From: Ovis canadensis
Taxonomy: Eukaryota > Chordata > Mammalia > Artiodactyla > Bovidae
Reading direction: 5' to 3'
Assembly: GCF_042477335.2 (NCBI RefSeq)
Contig: NC_091257.1
Coordinates: forward strand, 40,580,501 to 40,644,500
DNA: 64,000 nucleotides
Numbering within the stretch: position 1 is the first letter of the stretch; each line of letters opens with the position of its first letter. The notes beneath the pieces are model-generated. The model did not search any database. It was not told the origin of the DNA and was given only the letters and a program-made list of their open reading frames with translations. Both the position numbers and the translations under genes were made by a program. Shown piece after piece: positions 44,854-57,613 of this stretch.

Positions 44854-47800
44854 CAGATCACAGGTACTTCAGAGCTCAGCTGTGCTTGGCACAGAGATTT
44901 CTGAGGTCCATGTGTGGTCTGGAATGCTCAGAGGGTGGCCAAGTCTGGATCTATACAACCAGGGACAGAGGCCGTTTTGGTAGTAAGTGGTGATTAAACA
45001 GATGACTGAGGACCCGGCCCCGCCTCCTGTCACTGTATGAAATCTTGGGACCCAGTCTGGTATGGGAGAGGTAGATCTTTTCAGAGTTTTTGATGCCGAA
45101 TTTTTTTCTGATTTTGCTTACTGAGATGAAATATTCAAGTGACAATGAATTTGTTGCCCAGAATATTAAAAAGCCATGTTCCATGCACACCTGCGTCTGT
45201 AAACCATGAATCTCTCTTTGGGATGACACAAAAACAAGGAACAGAGAGGTCTGGAGTTTCAGAATCTGGGTGATTAGCATCTCGACCCTTGTTTCCCAAT
45301 GGTCAGAGATCAAGAAAAGGCTTTGAGTAGATCAGGAGTGGAGTAAAGGATTCTGGGTGACTCATGGTGACTGCTGCCTATTCCTGTATCTGAATATGTC
45401 CTCATATGGTGCCTCTGTTTTCCCTGAGCTGCTTCTGAATTGCAGAGTACAGGGTAGGAGGCAGAGGTCCATCCAGCTTGGGCTGAAGGGCCTGCCTCTG
45501 GCCACCCTGCTTAGTCATAGGCAGTGCTTCCACTCATCACTGCAGAGCTGCATGATGGTGGTGGGAGGTATTAGTCAGTGTTGGTCACAGAGAATGTGAC
45601 CGTGACCAGGATCTGCAAACTCAGCCCAAATGCATGAGATTCCTCAAGGAGCTCTGTGTGGAGGGAGAACCACCCCCAGGTCATACGTGTTGTTTATTAC
45701 TACAGAACTTTGGCTCCAACTTGCATGGGGCTCTTCTGATCCTGGTGAGTTCAGCTGAACCTGAACTATTGTGAAGAGTCCTTCGGTCCTCATGACATAG
45801 AAGCCCATTCTGAAGGCAGCCAGGCTGTTTTTCTTGGCCCTTTTTCTCTTGGCTCACTCCCTAGATTTTAATGCTTTGCCACTTCCATGGTAAGGAAAAA
45901 AAACAAAAGGAAAACAAAACACAGAAGTCAAACATAACTAGGAAAAGATAGCTTATGAGAAATAACGTAGAGGTCTGAGAAAGTTCTCGCGTGGCCATGC
46001 TCATCTGCCTGCTCACTGCTACTTCCCACCTCCCCTCTGATTTCCTCTTAACCTTTGACGGGAGGCTATTTTCATTGATTTCTTCTGGCAAGGATGTGTG
46101 GGGAGAGGAAGTGCTTCTCTCACTCAGGGGATTCTGGGCCCATATTTTCACTTCAGCTGCTCACATGACAAGTTTAAATAAAGCTAAAGAATCCAAAAGA
46201 GGAATTTGGGTGGTACATTATGCAGACGAGATTTTTTTAATATCTAATTCACTCTTCATGCCTCAAATATCTACCCATTAGCACTTTGGCTCAGTATTCT
46301 CCTGGTCCTTGTCCCAAACCTGCCCCCATTTTAGGAAGGAGTGGTGCGAGGGTGGGGCAAACCCACTTTCCTCGATAGACTTTATAACACAAAGCCAGTA
46401 AACTGGAGGCGAAAACCACTTCATAATTTGCAGGAAGCTCTGTCCTGGTTTTTAGGAATTCACCAATTCTAAACTCATTTAGCAGCATAGAGACCTATAT
46501 CTGGGTTTTGTTTTTGTTTTTTGAGAGCTACTCTTTCCATAATGTCCAGGTCAATTTTAGAGACAAATTTATTGATGATCAAGGAACTGAGTATGAAGTC
46601 TAAAAATCCTCTGCTTGTATTTAAGAGGTATCCTGACCTTTCTCATCTCCATTCCTAATGTGCTTGGAATGAGTTAAATAGTAAAAAGCTTAGCTTTATG
46701 AAAATACCTGGAGTTGAAGGTTGTTATGTTGCACTGAAAAATATGACTATTCTTCTAGCTTGCTTATATATCTAGCTGCCCTTTCCAGCAACTTTCACTA
46801 AACAGCAGCTTGTTTCTAACTTCCTGATGTTTGAAAAAAGCCCCACCATCTCCACCCACCTTCCCAGGTAGGGCTTCTCTCTGCAGTTATCAGAGAGAGA
46901 TCTGACCTGATACCTTTGACTTCTGCATGAACACTGAAATTGGCCTCTTTGGGGGTACTTTGCTGTTTTCTTCTTTCAGGTACTGTGGGACACCCTCAAA
47001 CCTTTTCAGAGGAGGAGGACTGGAGCCTGTGCCTTGCTGGCAGGAGAGAAGCTCATACACTTTATCTTTTCTCTTTCCCATCTTTTGTCTGAGGGAATCT
47101 CAGATATAGCTATGATGGTAAAATATGTGAATGGCTTACTATTTATATCTGGTGTTTTAGACGCCATAATGATCATAATATGCATCATCAAATATGTCCA
47201 ATTAAATTGGTGGTAAATCTTACTTCGATGTTACTGCTTGTATTTAAAAACCCAGGAGTTTCATCTGGAACCAGGCTGTTCTGTCATTGATCAGAACTGG
47301 CTTTCTGGAGAATTAGTTGTGCCTCTGTGTGATCGTGCTGTGCACCCCATGCTGGAAGCTTCGCTCCCCTCCCAGTAGGAGTGCAGCTTCTCATTTCCTC
47401 AGCCTTCTGTTCATGATTTATGGATCAGATAGAGGATAATGTTGGCTCCATCTGAAAAGTGGGTCAGCCAGTCTTTGAGGAGACTCACTGGAGGCCTTGA
47501 AATAGTGCTCTGGATACAGACTCCAAGAGGAGAGAGACTGATAGGGAAGAGAAGAAAGGGCTGGACACCCAGGAAGTGAAATCAAATTTCTCCTCAAGTG
47601 GATTTCGTCAAAGACGGAGGCTCAGCACAGTGTTATTCCCACAAAGATCTGTTGAAGACAGGCACTGAAAACCCTTCCTGATCTCTAATGCCTCTCCAGG
47701 AGGGTTGTCTAAGCACTGAACTTTCCACAGGTAGATAGACTTCTGGCCGTTGGGCTAAGTCAGTTGGAAAAGCTGACTCTGTTACCCAGGAAAAGTATTA

Positions 47801-47929
47801 TGTTGGCACCTACTGGAACAGTTATACCCTTTCTTTGCCAAATTTGTCAGCCCAGTGAATTACAAAATGTGGGGGATACCCTATCCCATTCTCACACCTT
47901 CCCCAACCCATGAAGGTCAGCCACCTCAC
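44854..47929. other. 3 kb repeat-poor intergenic block
   Basis: No Bov-family SINE or LINE is visible in this stretch, which is unusual for the window. Frames up to 120 codons show no domains. It may contain old unrecognised repeats or conserved non-coding DNA. Confidence 0.5.
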
Positions 47930-48480
47930 TGAATCCTGTGTTCAAAATTTCCTTGCTTTCATTTTCTTCTGTGTGAGAATAAACACAGTTCATCCATCTG
48001 TTCTCCTGTGGATAGGAATTCAGATCTTTCTAGGTTTGTGCTTTTTAAACAGTTGATATGGTTCACATTCTTACACATATCATGGGGCATACATGTGCCA
48101 GAGGTTTTTTTTTTTTTTTTTTTTTTTGTGCATCTATCAAGAGCAAAAGTGCTAGATCAGACAGTAGGTGAATGTTGGACATTACTACATAATCCAAAAT
48201 TATTTTCTGAAATGGTCATACTAATTTACATTTCTACCAGCAGAGCACAAGAGATTTTGTAAATTCACATCTTCTCTGTCCTCTCCCCATCCAGTGCCAA
48301 CAACCTGGCATTATTAGACTTTTTAATTTTTGTTAATCATACAGATTTAGTTTGTCTCATGTTTTAATTTGCATTTCCACACTCACTAATGAGGTTGAAC
48401 ATTTATGTATTTACTGGCCATGTATATTTCTTCTGTTTTGAAATTTTTGCTCATGTCTTCTGCTCATTTTTCAATTGTGA
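47930..48480 (-). repeat. old L1 fragment, antisense, with long poly-T
   Basis: TCCATCTGTTCTCCTGTGGA, CATTTCTACCAGCAGAGCAC, TTTTAATTTGCATTTCC, TCATGTCTTCTGCTCATTTT are L1 antisense. A T run of about 22 lies at 48106-48127. Confidence 0.7.
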
Positions 48481-48739
48481 TATAAGTACTTTAAACTGAT
48501 ACATAGGAACAGTGATTTTTCTAAAGAATCAAAATAATTTTATTCTAAACTCAGGATTCTACTCCCAAATGGAGTTGGCATACATTATGTTATATATTAA
48601 AATTACTCTTACTCTAGGAAAATCTAATTTGCATCTGCAATTCAGTGGGTATGTATAGGCAGCCACATTCCCAATCTTTGGAAAATAACAATCTTGAATT
48701 CAACAATTTTCAACTATCTCAACCATCGTCATCCTGGTT

Positions 48740-49548
48740 TCCCCATCCACCTGGAGTCCAAACCACCTTCACCTCTCACTTTGACTAATGCAACTGCTTT
48801 CTAACTAGTCTCTGCTTCTACCCTCGCTCTCCTCTGTCCATCTACACAGCAGCTGACATGATTTTGTTACTGCTGTCCAAAGCCTCCCATGACTTTCAAT
48901 TGCCCTTGTAGTAAAACCAAAACTCATTGCCATAGAGCAAAAAACTCTATGTGATTTGATTGTTACCTTCTCTCTCCCTCCATCATTCCTTGACCCCCGT
49001 TCACATAGAAATGTTTGCTGTTTCTGGGACAGACCAAGTTTGATACTCTTTCAGGGGTTTTATGATCATTATTTTCTGTATGGAAAGCTGTCTCCTGTGT
49101 CTTCCCATGTATCCCTCTTTCACACCATTCACTTGTCTACTCAATGCCACTTAACTGGAGGTGCTTTCCATGACCTCCAATCACTGTATATCTTTTTTTC
49201 TCACTATTTACTTCTTTGGCTGTGCCAGGTCTTAGTTATGACACATGAAATCTTCCATCTTTGTTGCAGCATGCGAACTTTGGTTGTGGCATGTGGGATC
49301 TAGTTCCCTGACTAGGTGTTGAACTCAGGCCCGTGCCTTGGGAGAATGGAGTATTACCCACTGGACCACCACGGAAGTCCTTCTATATATCTTCTTATCC
49401 CACTTTATTTTTCCTCACAGTACCTATTACAACTGAATGTAAGCGCCATGACGGCAGAAACTTGACTTGTTTACTGCTGTATCACTTTTATCGAGAACAG
49501 TGTCTTGCAAATAGTGGACCCCCATAGGTATGTATTTGTTAAATAAGG
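48740..49548 (+). repeat. L2 LINE 3' portion, split by a SINE
   Basis: AGCCTCCCATGACTTTCAAT, AACCAAAACTCATTGCCATA, GCCACTTAACTGGAGGTGC, then after the SINE GAATGTAAGCGCCATGACGG and GTATTTGTTAAATAAGG. Confidence 0.7.
49200..49378 (-). repeat. CHR-type SINE, antisense
   Basis: TTCTTTGGCTGTGCCAGGTC, GTGGGATCTAGTTCCCTGAC, GGACCACCACGGAAGTCC head. TATATCTT flanks both sides (near 49188 and 49384), a short duplication inside L2. Confidence 0.82.
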
Positions 49549-49684
49549 TAATAAACAATATATATGAGAATGTAACCCAAAACTTCAATTGTCTACCTAG
49601 AAGTTCACAGATAGCATTAAATCAGCATTTGTGAATCATACCATGTAAAATGGAATCTAGGATGGCTCTGAAAGTTGTGAAAAA

Positions 49685-49899
49685 GTGAAAACACTAGTTG
49701 CTCAGGTGTGTCCGACTCTTTTTGACCTCATGGACTGTAAGCCTGCCAGGCTCCTCTGTCCATGGAATTCTCCAGGCAAGAATACTGGAACGGAATCCCA
49801 TTCCTTTCTCCAGGGGATCTTCTGGACCCAGGGATCAAACCCAGGCCTCCTGCATTGCAGGCAGATTCTTCACTGTCTGAGCCACCAGAGAAGCCCCTA
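49685..49899 (-). repeat. Bov-tA SINE, antisense
   Basis: GTTGCTCAGGTGTGTCCGAC tail and GAGCCACCAGAGAAGCCC head. Confidence 0.92.
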
Positions 49900-49974
49900 G
49901 ACAGAGTCAAAGGCTAATTCTAGAAAATCAAGTCAATTGTGGAGAATGCCTAGAGTTGGTAGTTTTTTTAAAAA

Positions 49975-50665
49975 TTTTAAACAAACTTTACTGAAGTACA
50001 TTTTACATAGCACCCATTTCTAGTGCAAAATTCAATGATTTTAAATAACTTACTGAGTGGTACAGCTACCATCATCAGCTTTAGAACATTCTCATCCCCT
50101 TTTAGTAAGATCCCTCAAGACTTTTTAAAGCTGATTCTTATTCCTGTTTCCAGCCTCAGGCAACCACTAATCTCCCTTTTGTCTCCATACATTTGCCTTC
50201 TCTGGACATTTCATCTAAATACAATATGTGCTCTCTGTGTCCAGTTCTTCTACTTAGCATAGTGTTTTATCTGTGACATATCACAAGTGTTGGCAACTTG
50301 TTTATTGTTTTGGCTGAATAGGATTCTACTACCTGGCTGTACCACACTGAGTCTATCTATCCATTCTCCAGTTGGTGGATCTTTCAGTGCTTTCTGGACT
50401 TCGGCTATTATGAGTAATGCAGCTGTGAACAATGTGCATGTCTTTGTATGAACATAATGCTTTCACTTTTCTTGGGCAAATGCCTAGGAGCAGAATTGCT
50501 GGGTCACATGACAGTTTATACTGGATTCATCTGAGAAACTGCTAATCTGTTTTCCAAAGTGACTGTGCACTTTATACTCTCACCAGAAGTATACAAAGGC
50601 TCCTAGATTTCTACATCTTCACCAACATACGTTATTGTCTGTCTTATGTATTATAGTCCTTCTAG
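49975..50665 (-). repeat. old L1 3' portion, antisense
   Basis: On the - strand the ORF2 C-terminal pattern AALLIIAEVQKALKD and PTGEWIDRLS is visible at about 50350-50430. The 3' UTR lies to the left (TTTACTGAAGTACATTTTAC). Confidence 0.82.
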
Positions 50666-50670
50666 TGGGT

Positions 50671-50878
50671 GGGCTTCCCTGGTAGCTCAGATGGTAAAGA
50701 ATCTGCCTGCAATGCAGGAGAGACCTGGGTTTGATGCTTGGGTTGGGAAGATCCCTGGAGAAGTGAATGGCAACCTACTCCAGTATTCTTGCCTGGAGAA
50801 TCCCATGGACAGAGGAGCCTGGGGGGCTACAGTCCATGGGGTCGCAAACAGTCAGACACAATTAAGAGACTGAGCACT
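50671..50878 (+). repeat. Bov-tA SINE
   Basis: GGGCTTCCCTGGTAGCTCAG head, CAATTAAGAGACTGAGCA tail, directly at the end of the L1. Confidence 0.93.
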
Positions 50879-52106
50879 CTTTGTCTGCCTAGGCAGAATG
50901 AAACAGAACTCATTTCTAATACATGGATACAATTTCTACTGGAGATCACTAATTATTCTTCAAGAAAAGATATTTGCTTCTGCTTTTGGTTAATTCATTT
51001 TAATGAAAAACAACCTTGACATTCAGAAAAGCTTTCTTATTTCTTTCTTGACTTTTAATTACATTTTAAGTTTTTATTCTAAAATATCTGATTTGAGATA
51101 TAAAAACAAACAGTTGAGACAGCTACTTTTCATCACTCAGGATACAGCAGAGCCTTGAAAACTGTTTCTCTTTTTAGCCTCTGTTCCCTAGTCTACTTTC
51201 TCTGTGCTCACCAAGAGCCCATTCCTCCCTGGACGCTATGATAAATGATGGCCATATAGACTAGAAGTCAGCCCCATCACCCAAGAACATTCACTAACAC
51301 AGTGAACGAAAGGAACTGAAAGCTTCTTGTGCCAAAACTTCTCTAGAATTCTTCTGTGTCTGAATAGGGAGCTGTTGGTAAAGACTAGGCAGAAATTTCC
51401 CTGAAACTATTGATTCCCAAGAGTCCCTCCAAAGGAAAAGTTGAAATGATTTATATACGGCACAGGTCTCGGGCTTCTGCCTTAGACGTGCTTAATGCTA
51501 GCACTGAACGTAATCAAAAGAAGACGCTTCTAAGTAAACCTCAATAAGGTATGGATGTTCTTTCTTCCCTTATCCTGGGACAATCCAGACTTTCAGTTAC
51601 TTTTTCATCGAGCACTTGATGTCTGTAAAGGGAGGAGAAAGAAGAGGAAGGGGAAGAGAGACCAGCTGACCAGAGATTAGACAGGAATTCTTAAATTTCT
51701 TTGCCTTCATTTTTTTTCCCCCTTTAGGGATAGCAGAGGTCTGGAGAAAACATTTTTTTTTTTTTAACTAGGCATATATAAATTACTGGTAAAATAAAAC
51801 CACAGCTTTGTAAAATTGTTTTGTACCTGGACTCATACTTAGATTTGTCATTTTCTCAGCCTGAAGGTATTTCTTAAACATGTGCAGTGACTGTGTTCTT
51901 TTCCTACATTTTGTTGGCATGTATTTCCATGCTATGTTTCTTTGTTTTCCTTTCCATTTAATCCTGTCATGAAGATGATGTCTGAAATTTCAACAATATC
52001 AATATTACTGGATTGATTGCCCTCAAGTTTTTAAAAGCTGCAGCAAAAATTTTACTAGCAGTTTACTACTCTAAACTGTTCTTTATAAGTTTCTCTGGAT
52101 TTACAA
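50879..52106. other. intergenic, no recognisable feature
   Basis: 1.2 kb without identifiable gene or repeat. A poly-T lies near 51752-51765. Confidence 0.45.
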
Positions 52107-52118
52107 TGTCTGCTCTTT

Positions 52119-53469
52119 CAGTTCAGTTTATTCGCTCAGTCATGTCCGATTCTTTGCGACCCCATGAATCACAGCACGCCAGGCCTCCCTGTTCATCACC
52201 ATCTCCTGGAGTTAACTCAGACTCACGTCCATCAAGCCCATGATGCCATCCAGCCATCTCATCCTCGGTCGTCCCCTTCTCCTCCTGCCCCCAATCCCTC
52301 CCAGCATCAGAGTTTTTTCCAATGAATCAATTCTTCTCATGAGGTGGCCAAAGTACTGGAGTTTCAGCTTTAGCATCATTCCTTCCAAAGAAATCCCAGG
52401 GTTGATCTCCTTCAGAATGGACTGGTTGGATCTCCTTGCAGTCCAAGGGACTCTCAAGAGTCTTCTCCAACACCGCAGTTCAAAAGCATCAATTCTTTGG
52501 CGCTTAGCCTTCTTCACAGTCCAACTCTCACATCCATACATGACCACAGGAAAACCCATAGCCTTGACTAGACGGACCTTTGTTGGCAAAGTAATGTCTC
52601 TGCTTTTGAATATGCATTCTAGGTTGGTCATAAATTTTCTTCCAAGGAGCAAGCGTCTTTTAATTTCATGGCTGCAGTCACCATCTGCAGTGATTCTGGA
52701 GCCCCCCAAAATAAAGTCTGACACTGTTTCCACTGTTTCCCCATGTATTTCCCATGAAGTGATGGGACCAGATGCCATGATCTTCGTTTTCTGAATGTTG
52801 AGCTTTAGGCCAACTTTTTCGCTCTCCTCTTTCAATTTCATCAAGAGGCTTTTTAGTTCCTCTTCACTTTCTGCCATAAGGGTGGTGTCATCTGCATATC
52901 TGAGGTAATTGATATTTCTCCCAGCAATCTTGATTTCAGTTTGTGCTTCTTCCAGTCCAGCGTTTCTCATGATGTACTCTGCATAGAAGTTAAATAAGCA
53001 GGGTGACAATATACAGCCTGGATGTACTCCTTTTCCTATTTGGAACCAGTCTGTTGTTCCATGTCCAGTTCTAACTGTTGCTTCCTGACCCGCATACAGG
53101 TTTCTCAAGAGGCAGGTCAGGTGGTCTGGTATTCCCATCTCTTTCAGAATTTTCCACAGTTTATTGTGATCCACACAGTCAAAGGCTTTGGCATAGACAA
53201 TAAATCAGAAGTAGATGTTTTTCTGGAACTCTCTTGCTTTTTCCATGATCCAGCGGATGTTGGTAATTTGATCTTTGGTTCCTCTGCCTTTTCTAAAACC
53301 AGCTTGAACGTCAGGGAGTTCATGGTTCACGTATTGCTGAAGCTTGGCTTGCAGAATTTTGAGCATTACTTTACTAGCATGTGAGATGAGTGCAATTGTG
53401 CGGTAGTTTGAACATTCTTTGGCATTGCCTTTCTTTGGAATTGGAATGAAAACTGACCTTTTCCAGTCC
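52119..53469 (-). pseudogene. BovB (RTE) LINE, 5'-truncated, two stops
   Basis: The best-preserved BovB copy here. The frame at 52212-53174 runs 320 codons and contains GIPDHLTCLLRNLYAGQEAT, the catalytic [10 protein letters not shown] and the C-terminal WCWRR-type region. The frame at 53205-53486 adds 93 codons of the RT fingers. They are separated by a stop at about 53202 (TGC to TGA in the FCFIDYA position), and a second stop at 52212 removes the last residues. A perfect 12-bp duplication TGTCTGCTCTTT at 52107-52118 and 53470-53481 fixes the insertion. Inactive, but young by its low damage. Confidence 0.96.
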
Positions 53470-53481
53470 TGTCTGCTCTTT

Positions 53482-54763
53482 ATCAATGAGAAATTGTCAT
53501 TAATTAGTGTCTCCTATTTGTGCGTGATTCTGGGCACTTGAAGATCCCAGCTTTTAAAAGCTCCTGCATTCAGACTTCAAGTCCTAAACTGATCATAAAG
53601 TAAACCCCCATTATGCACAAAGTAATATGCTGATGAAGGCTACATCATGAATTATAACAACTTACAGGTATATATGGTGTGAGGGGCTTGCCTCCAGCAT
53701 GGGAAGCAGACAAAGTTGAGCAAAGACAAAATAATCAATTTCCCATCTTTTTCTATCCACAAAGTCCATTTATCAGTAAACCTGGCTTCAAGTTTTTGTT
53801 CTTATTCCTTAGTAAGAAAGAGAGCTGATCCTTGTGTTGAGTGGAGTTGGACTTTGAATAATCTGGATGATTTTTTTTTTTTTTTGGTGAAGGTAATATA
53901 TTAATCCTTTCCTGCACTGCTGCATATAGGGTCAGCATCATGGGAAGTTGTTTGAGGGAAATACTTGGCCTCAGCACACTTAGGATTTTCCTCCATAAAT
54001 GCCATTTCCTGGTGTTCTCTTCCCTTGTGGTCAGGAAGTCCATCAGGTGTGTTTAGTTTGCAGAACCATTTTGTGTGCATAGGGGCAGGAGGATTAAGGG
54101 AAACTAGCAACGTGGATCAAAGCCCTAGTGACTCTAGATGGTACTATGCTTAGTGGTATTAAAAATGCACTTCACTGGGAATGCAAGAACAATCCAAGTC
54201 ATGACTTCTCAGTGAAAAACAGAGATGACTCTGGAAAGGGAAGGAGTGTTAGAAGTGATGCTGACAGGCAGTAAGAGTTTTAAGGGTAAACCGGAGGCAG
54301 ATGAGAATAAACTGCTAAGTAAAAAACATAAACATCTTGAGTAAGCTTTCTAAGTTAGAAATAGAAAACTGCTGAGTTTTTTTTTTTTTTTTTCCTGAGT
54401 AGATTTCAGGCGTCTTTTCATCCCTTAATGTTGACTTTCTCCTTTTTCCACATAAAATGGATGGGAAAGTGTTACCAAAAGAGTTACCAAAAAGCAAGAT
54501 TATAATGGTGAAAAGCACTGCTCAGAGCAGTGGTTCTCAAAGTGTGATCCTCGTGAGGCAGGAAATAGATGAGCCCCCGGCACAAACAGTCAGAGTTTGT
54601 TCTCTGTGGACCGATACTCCAAGATGAAAATAGCAGGACAATTGAAAGACAGAAGGCTAAGCCCTGCCCAGATAAATAAAAAGAGACCACGTATTACTCA
54701 TTCTTGAAGTCAGGAGACTTTGCTGACTACACATGCACAGAAAGACTCCTTGGAGATCAAAAA
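53482..54763. other. intergenic, MER5A fragment and poly-T runs
   Basis: T-runs lie at 53871-53885 and 54378-54393. CAGTGGTTCTCAAAGTGTGA at 54529-54548 starts a MER5A-type fragment. No gene is seen. Confidence 0.5.
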
Positions 54764-54775
54764 GGGAATGATGCT

Positions 54776-55044
54776 GCTGCTGCTAAATTGTTTCAGTTGT
54801 GTCTGACTCTGTGCAACCCCATAGAAGGCAGCCCACCAGGCTCCGCCATCCCTGGGATTCTCCAGGCAAGAACACTGGAGTGGGTTGCCATTTCCTTCGC
54901 CAATGGATGAAAGTGAAAAGTGAAAGTGAAGTTGCTCAGTCGCAACCAACTCTTAGCAACTCCATGGACTGCAGCCTACCAGGCTCCTCCGGCCACGGGA
55001 TTTTCCAGGCAAGAGTACTGGAGTGGGTTGCCATTGCCTTCTCC
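54776..55044 (-). repeat. Bov-A2 dimeric SINE, antisense
   Basis: Both monomers with the AAAGTGAAAAGTGAAAGTGA linker. GGGAATGATGCT at 54764-54775 and GGGAGTGATGCT at 55045-55056 form a duplication with one mismatch. Confidence 0.94.
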
Positions 55045-55056
55045 GGGAGTGATGCT

Positions 55057-55499
55057 AAGTGACAGTAAATACTCATAGGCCTCTTTGATAGAATTCATCT
55101 TGGCCAAGACATGTGTGCAGATACATGGAAGGATCCTGGGATATACCAGATAGAGACTCTGAACCAGGCAAATCAAAATGATTGGCCAAAGGAAACCTGA
55201 AGAAACCTCTCATAAAGGCAACTGAAACTACCACGAGAGTGTGACTCTCTGAGTCTGCCTTTGTGTCTATCACCAGGTACTGTTCTCTTTTTTCCTCCTA
55301 ATACTTTACTAGTTTCACTGCTTTCCATCTTTGTGGAATTCTTTTTCTGCACAACTGAAGAGCCAGGGCCTTGTCTTTGACCACTCGTCGAGTGGCTAGG
55401 ATTTGGTGCTCTCACTGCCATGATCTGACCTCAATCTCTGGCTGGGAGCTGAAGTACTGCTTCAAGCCACTGTAGGCCAAGGCTACCCGGGATCACTTG
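55057..55499. other. intergenic, no recognisable feature
   Basis: Nothing identifiable. Confidence 0.4.
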
Positions 55500-55650
55500 A
55501 ACCAGCAGTATCAGTATCACCTGGGAATTTTTTCTCAGGCCTTATTCTAGACCTACTGAGTCAGCAGTTTGGGGGCTTAGGGCACTAATTTGTGCTTTGA
55601 TGAAAGCTCTCCAGGTAAACCTAGTGGGTATCAACATTTGAGAACCACTG
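55500..55650 (-). mobile_element. MER5A-type hAT MITE
   Basis: AGTATCACCTGGGAATTTT, CTAGACCTACTGAGTCAGC and TTTGAGAACCACTGG at the end. Confidence 0.75.
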
Positions 55651-55654
55651 GTAT

Positions 55655-55845
55655 AGTGATTAAGGGTATGACATCTGGAGCCAGATGGCTGTATTTCTTA
55701 GGGCAATTCATTTGCTTGTTTCCCATCTGTAAAATGGTAGCTGTACCAAACTCACAGTGTGGTAATAAAGGCTACATGAGCTAAAACCTTAGAATAATGC
55801 TCGGCCACTGTAAGTGCTGTGTAAACATTTAGTTGATCATGACGA
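55655..55845 (-). repeat. MIR SINE, antisense
   Basis: GGAGCCAGATGGCTGTATTT, TTTCCCATCTGTAAAATGG and CTACATGAGCTAAAACCTTA. Confidence 0.75.
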
Positions 55846-55979
55846 TGATGATGATCCTCTTTATAGGTATTATTTTCATTTTTTCCACCCACAGGCTATG
55901 TTTCACAATTTATACCACAGCTTTGTGTTTACCAGGAGATGTCTTCTAATATATTAGAGTTATTTTCCATGGCTCAAGG

Positions 55980-56137
55980 CAGTATTTCTCAGCATGTGCT
56001 CCATGGACCATTTGCATCAAGATCACCTGTGGTACTTATTAAAATGCAGATTTTTAACTTCTCCCCAAACTTAGAGCGATGATCAGAATTCTCTAGTGAC
56101 AATTCTGCATTCAGAAATTTCAAAACCACTGCTCTTG
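55980..56137 (+). mobile_element. MER5A-type hAT MITE
   Basis: AGTATTTCTCAGCATGTGCT, CATCAAGATCACCTGTGG, TTAAAATGCAGATTTTTAAC and AAAACCACTGCTC. Confidence 0.7.
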
Positions 56138-56494
56138 GATGACAAAGACTATGATCTTCATTGTGCAAATGGGCACAGGAGGCACAGGGGTAGCATATGC
56201 TCAGGGAAATCCAGAACCCCAGGAAGACTGGGACTAAGAACTGGATTTCTGATTTTGTGTTATACTGACAGATTATGCTGCTTCTTTGTGGCTTTATTTG
56301 CTATATTAAGAATTTTATTTGGGTTGTGTCATTTTGTTTACTGAGACCTAGCATTATTGAACCTAAAAATAACATTTACCTTCTAAAGCTAGAACTATCA
56401 AGGATGATGAGTTCCTGGAAAAAATACCTGGACTATTATCCATGACTCAGCTAAAACTGTTTCAGCTGTGGCTGTATCTAATACATCACTCTTT

Positions 56495-56630
56495 GTTACA
56501 GATGAAGCAAAAGGGCTCAAAGAGGTTAAGAAAAATTGTCAAAAATCATATGCCCAAATATCAGCAAAGTGGAAAGTAGAGCCAACTGCCAATCCAGTGT
56601 CCTCTCACCAAATCACACTGTCCTAGTTCT
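56495..56630 (+). repeat. MIR 3' half
   Basis: GCTCAAAGAGGTTAAGAAAA and the CCAACTGCCAATCCAGTGTC part match the MIR 3' half. Confidence 0.55.
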
Positions 56631-57179
56631 TGCTGATTTAAATGATTTAAAGCAGCACTTAAAATTTTAAGACAATTTTGTACTGCTCACATAAAATATG
56701 GTCTCAGCAGGTTTTTTTTTTAAGTTTATTTCATTTAAACATATGCTAATATCACATCTTCCTTTTAATTACAGTGATAAATTGATAATATCCTGACAAC
56801 TAATAACTCAAAGTTCCATTGTATATTGCTTTTTCATCAGTTCGAAATGGACTGTTAAAGCAATTAGATTGACTTTTCAAACTGTGATGAAATGGTTTCG
56901 GCTTTTTCACGCAGGGCATACAGGTCATGTATACATTCTCTGTTTACAGTCAAGTTCCCACACAGTATTAATATGCGTTTAGATAACTTAGCTCTTAATT
57001 TGAGGCCATGCATGGATATTTATCTTCTCTACAAATCATGATCATGTAATTGGTGGTAGGATAGAAGTGCTATTCATGCCAGGATCACTTGATTAACTTA
57101 CCAAACAACTTTCTTTTTGTCTCCATTGCTTGAACTTTTTATATTATATATGAACTTCATCTTAATGTAGTCATCTTTT
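56631..57179. other. AT-rich intergenic DNA
   Basis: Nothing identifiable. Confidence 0.4.
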
Positions 57180-57552
57180 CCCATTTCTCTTTCCTGCTAA
57201 GTTTCTTTTCATCATACCCTCAGCTGGTTCACTACTATCTACTACCTAGTTAATTACTCCTCATTTGTCATATCTCAGCTCAACTGTTACCTCCTCATAG
57301 AAGTCTTTTTTTTCTTTATCTCTTTATATAAGAATATCCTTGACCCCATATCCTTCACTGTTTATAAATTTACAGTATTTATTTCTTCATGGCACGTACA
57401 ACAATATGTAATTTAAAATTTTGCTTATTATCTTTCTTTAAACACACCTGACTGTGAGGTCCATGTGTCTATCATGCAGATGTTTGCCCCAGTACTAAGA
57501 ACAATGTCTGATACATAGTGGAGACTCAATCAACATTTGGTGAATGAGTATG
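57180..57552 (+). repeat. L2 LINE 3' end
   Basis: CAACTGTTACCTCCTCATAG, TGACTGTGAGGTCCATGTG and ACATTTGGTGAATGAGTA are the L2 3' end. Confidence 0.78.
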
Positions 57553-57613
57553 TCTTTGAGTTGGTGTGGCATTCCATAGTCTGCTTAGAGGGCTACGAGC
57601 TTGTGCTGTATCT

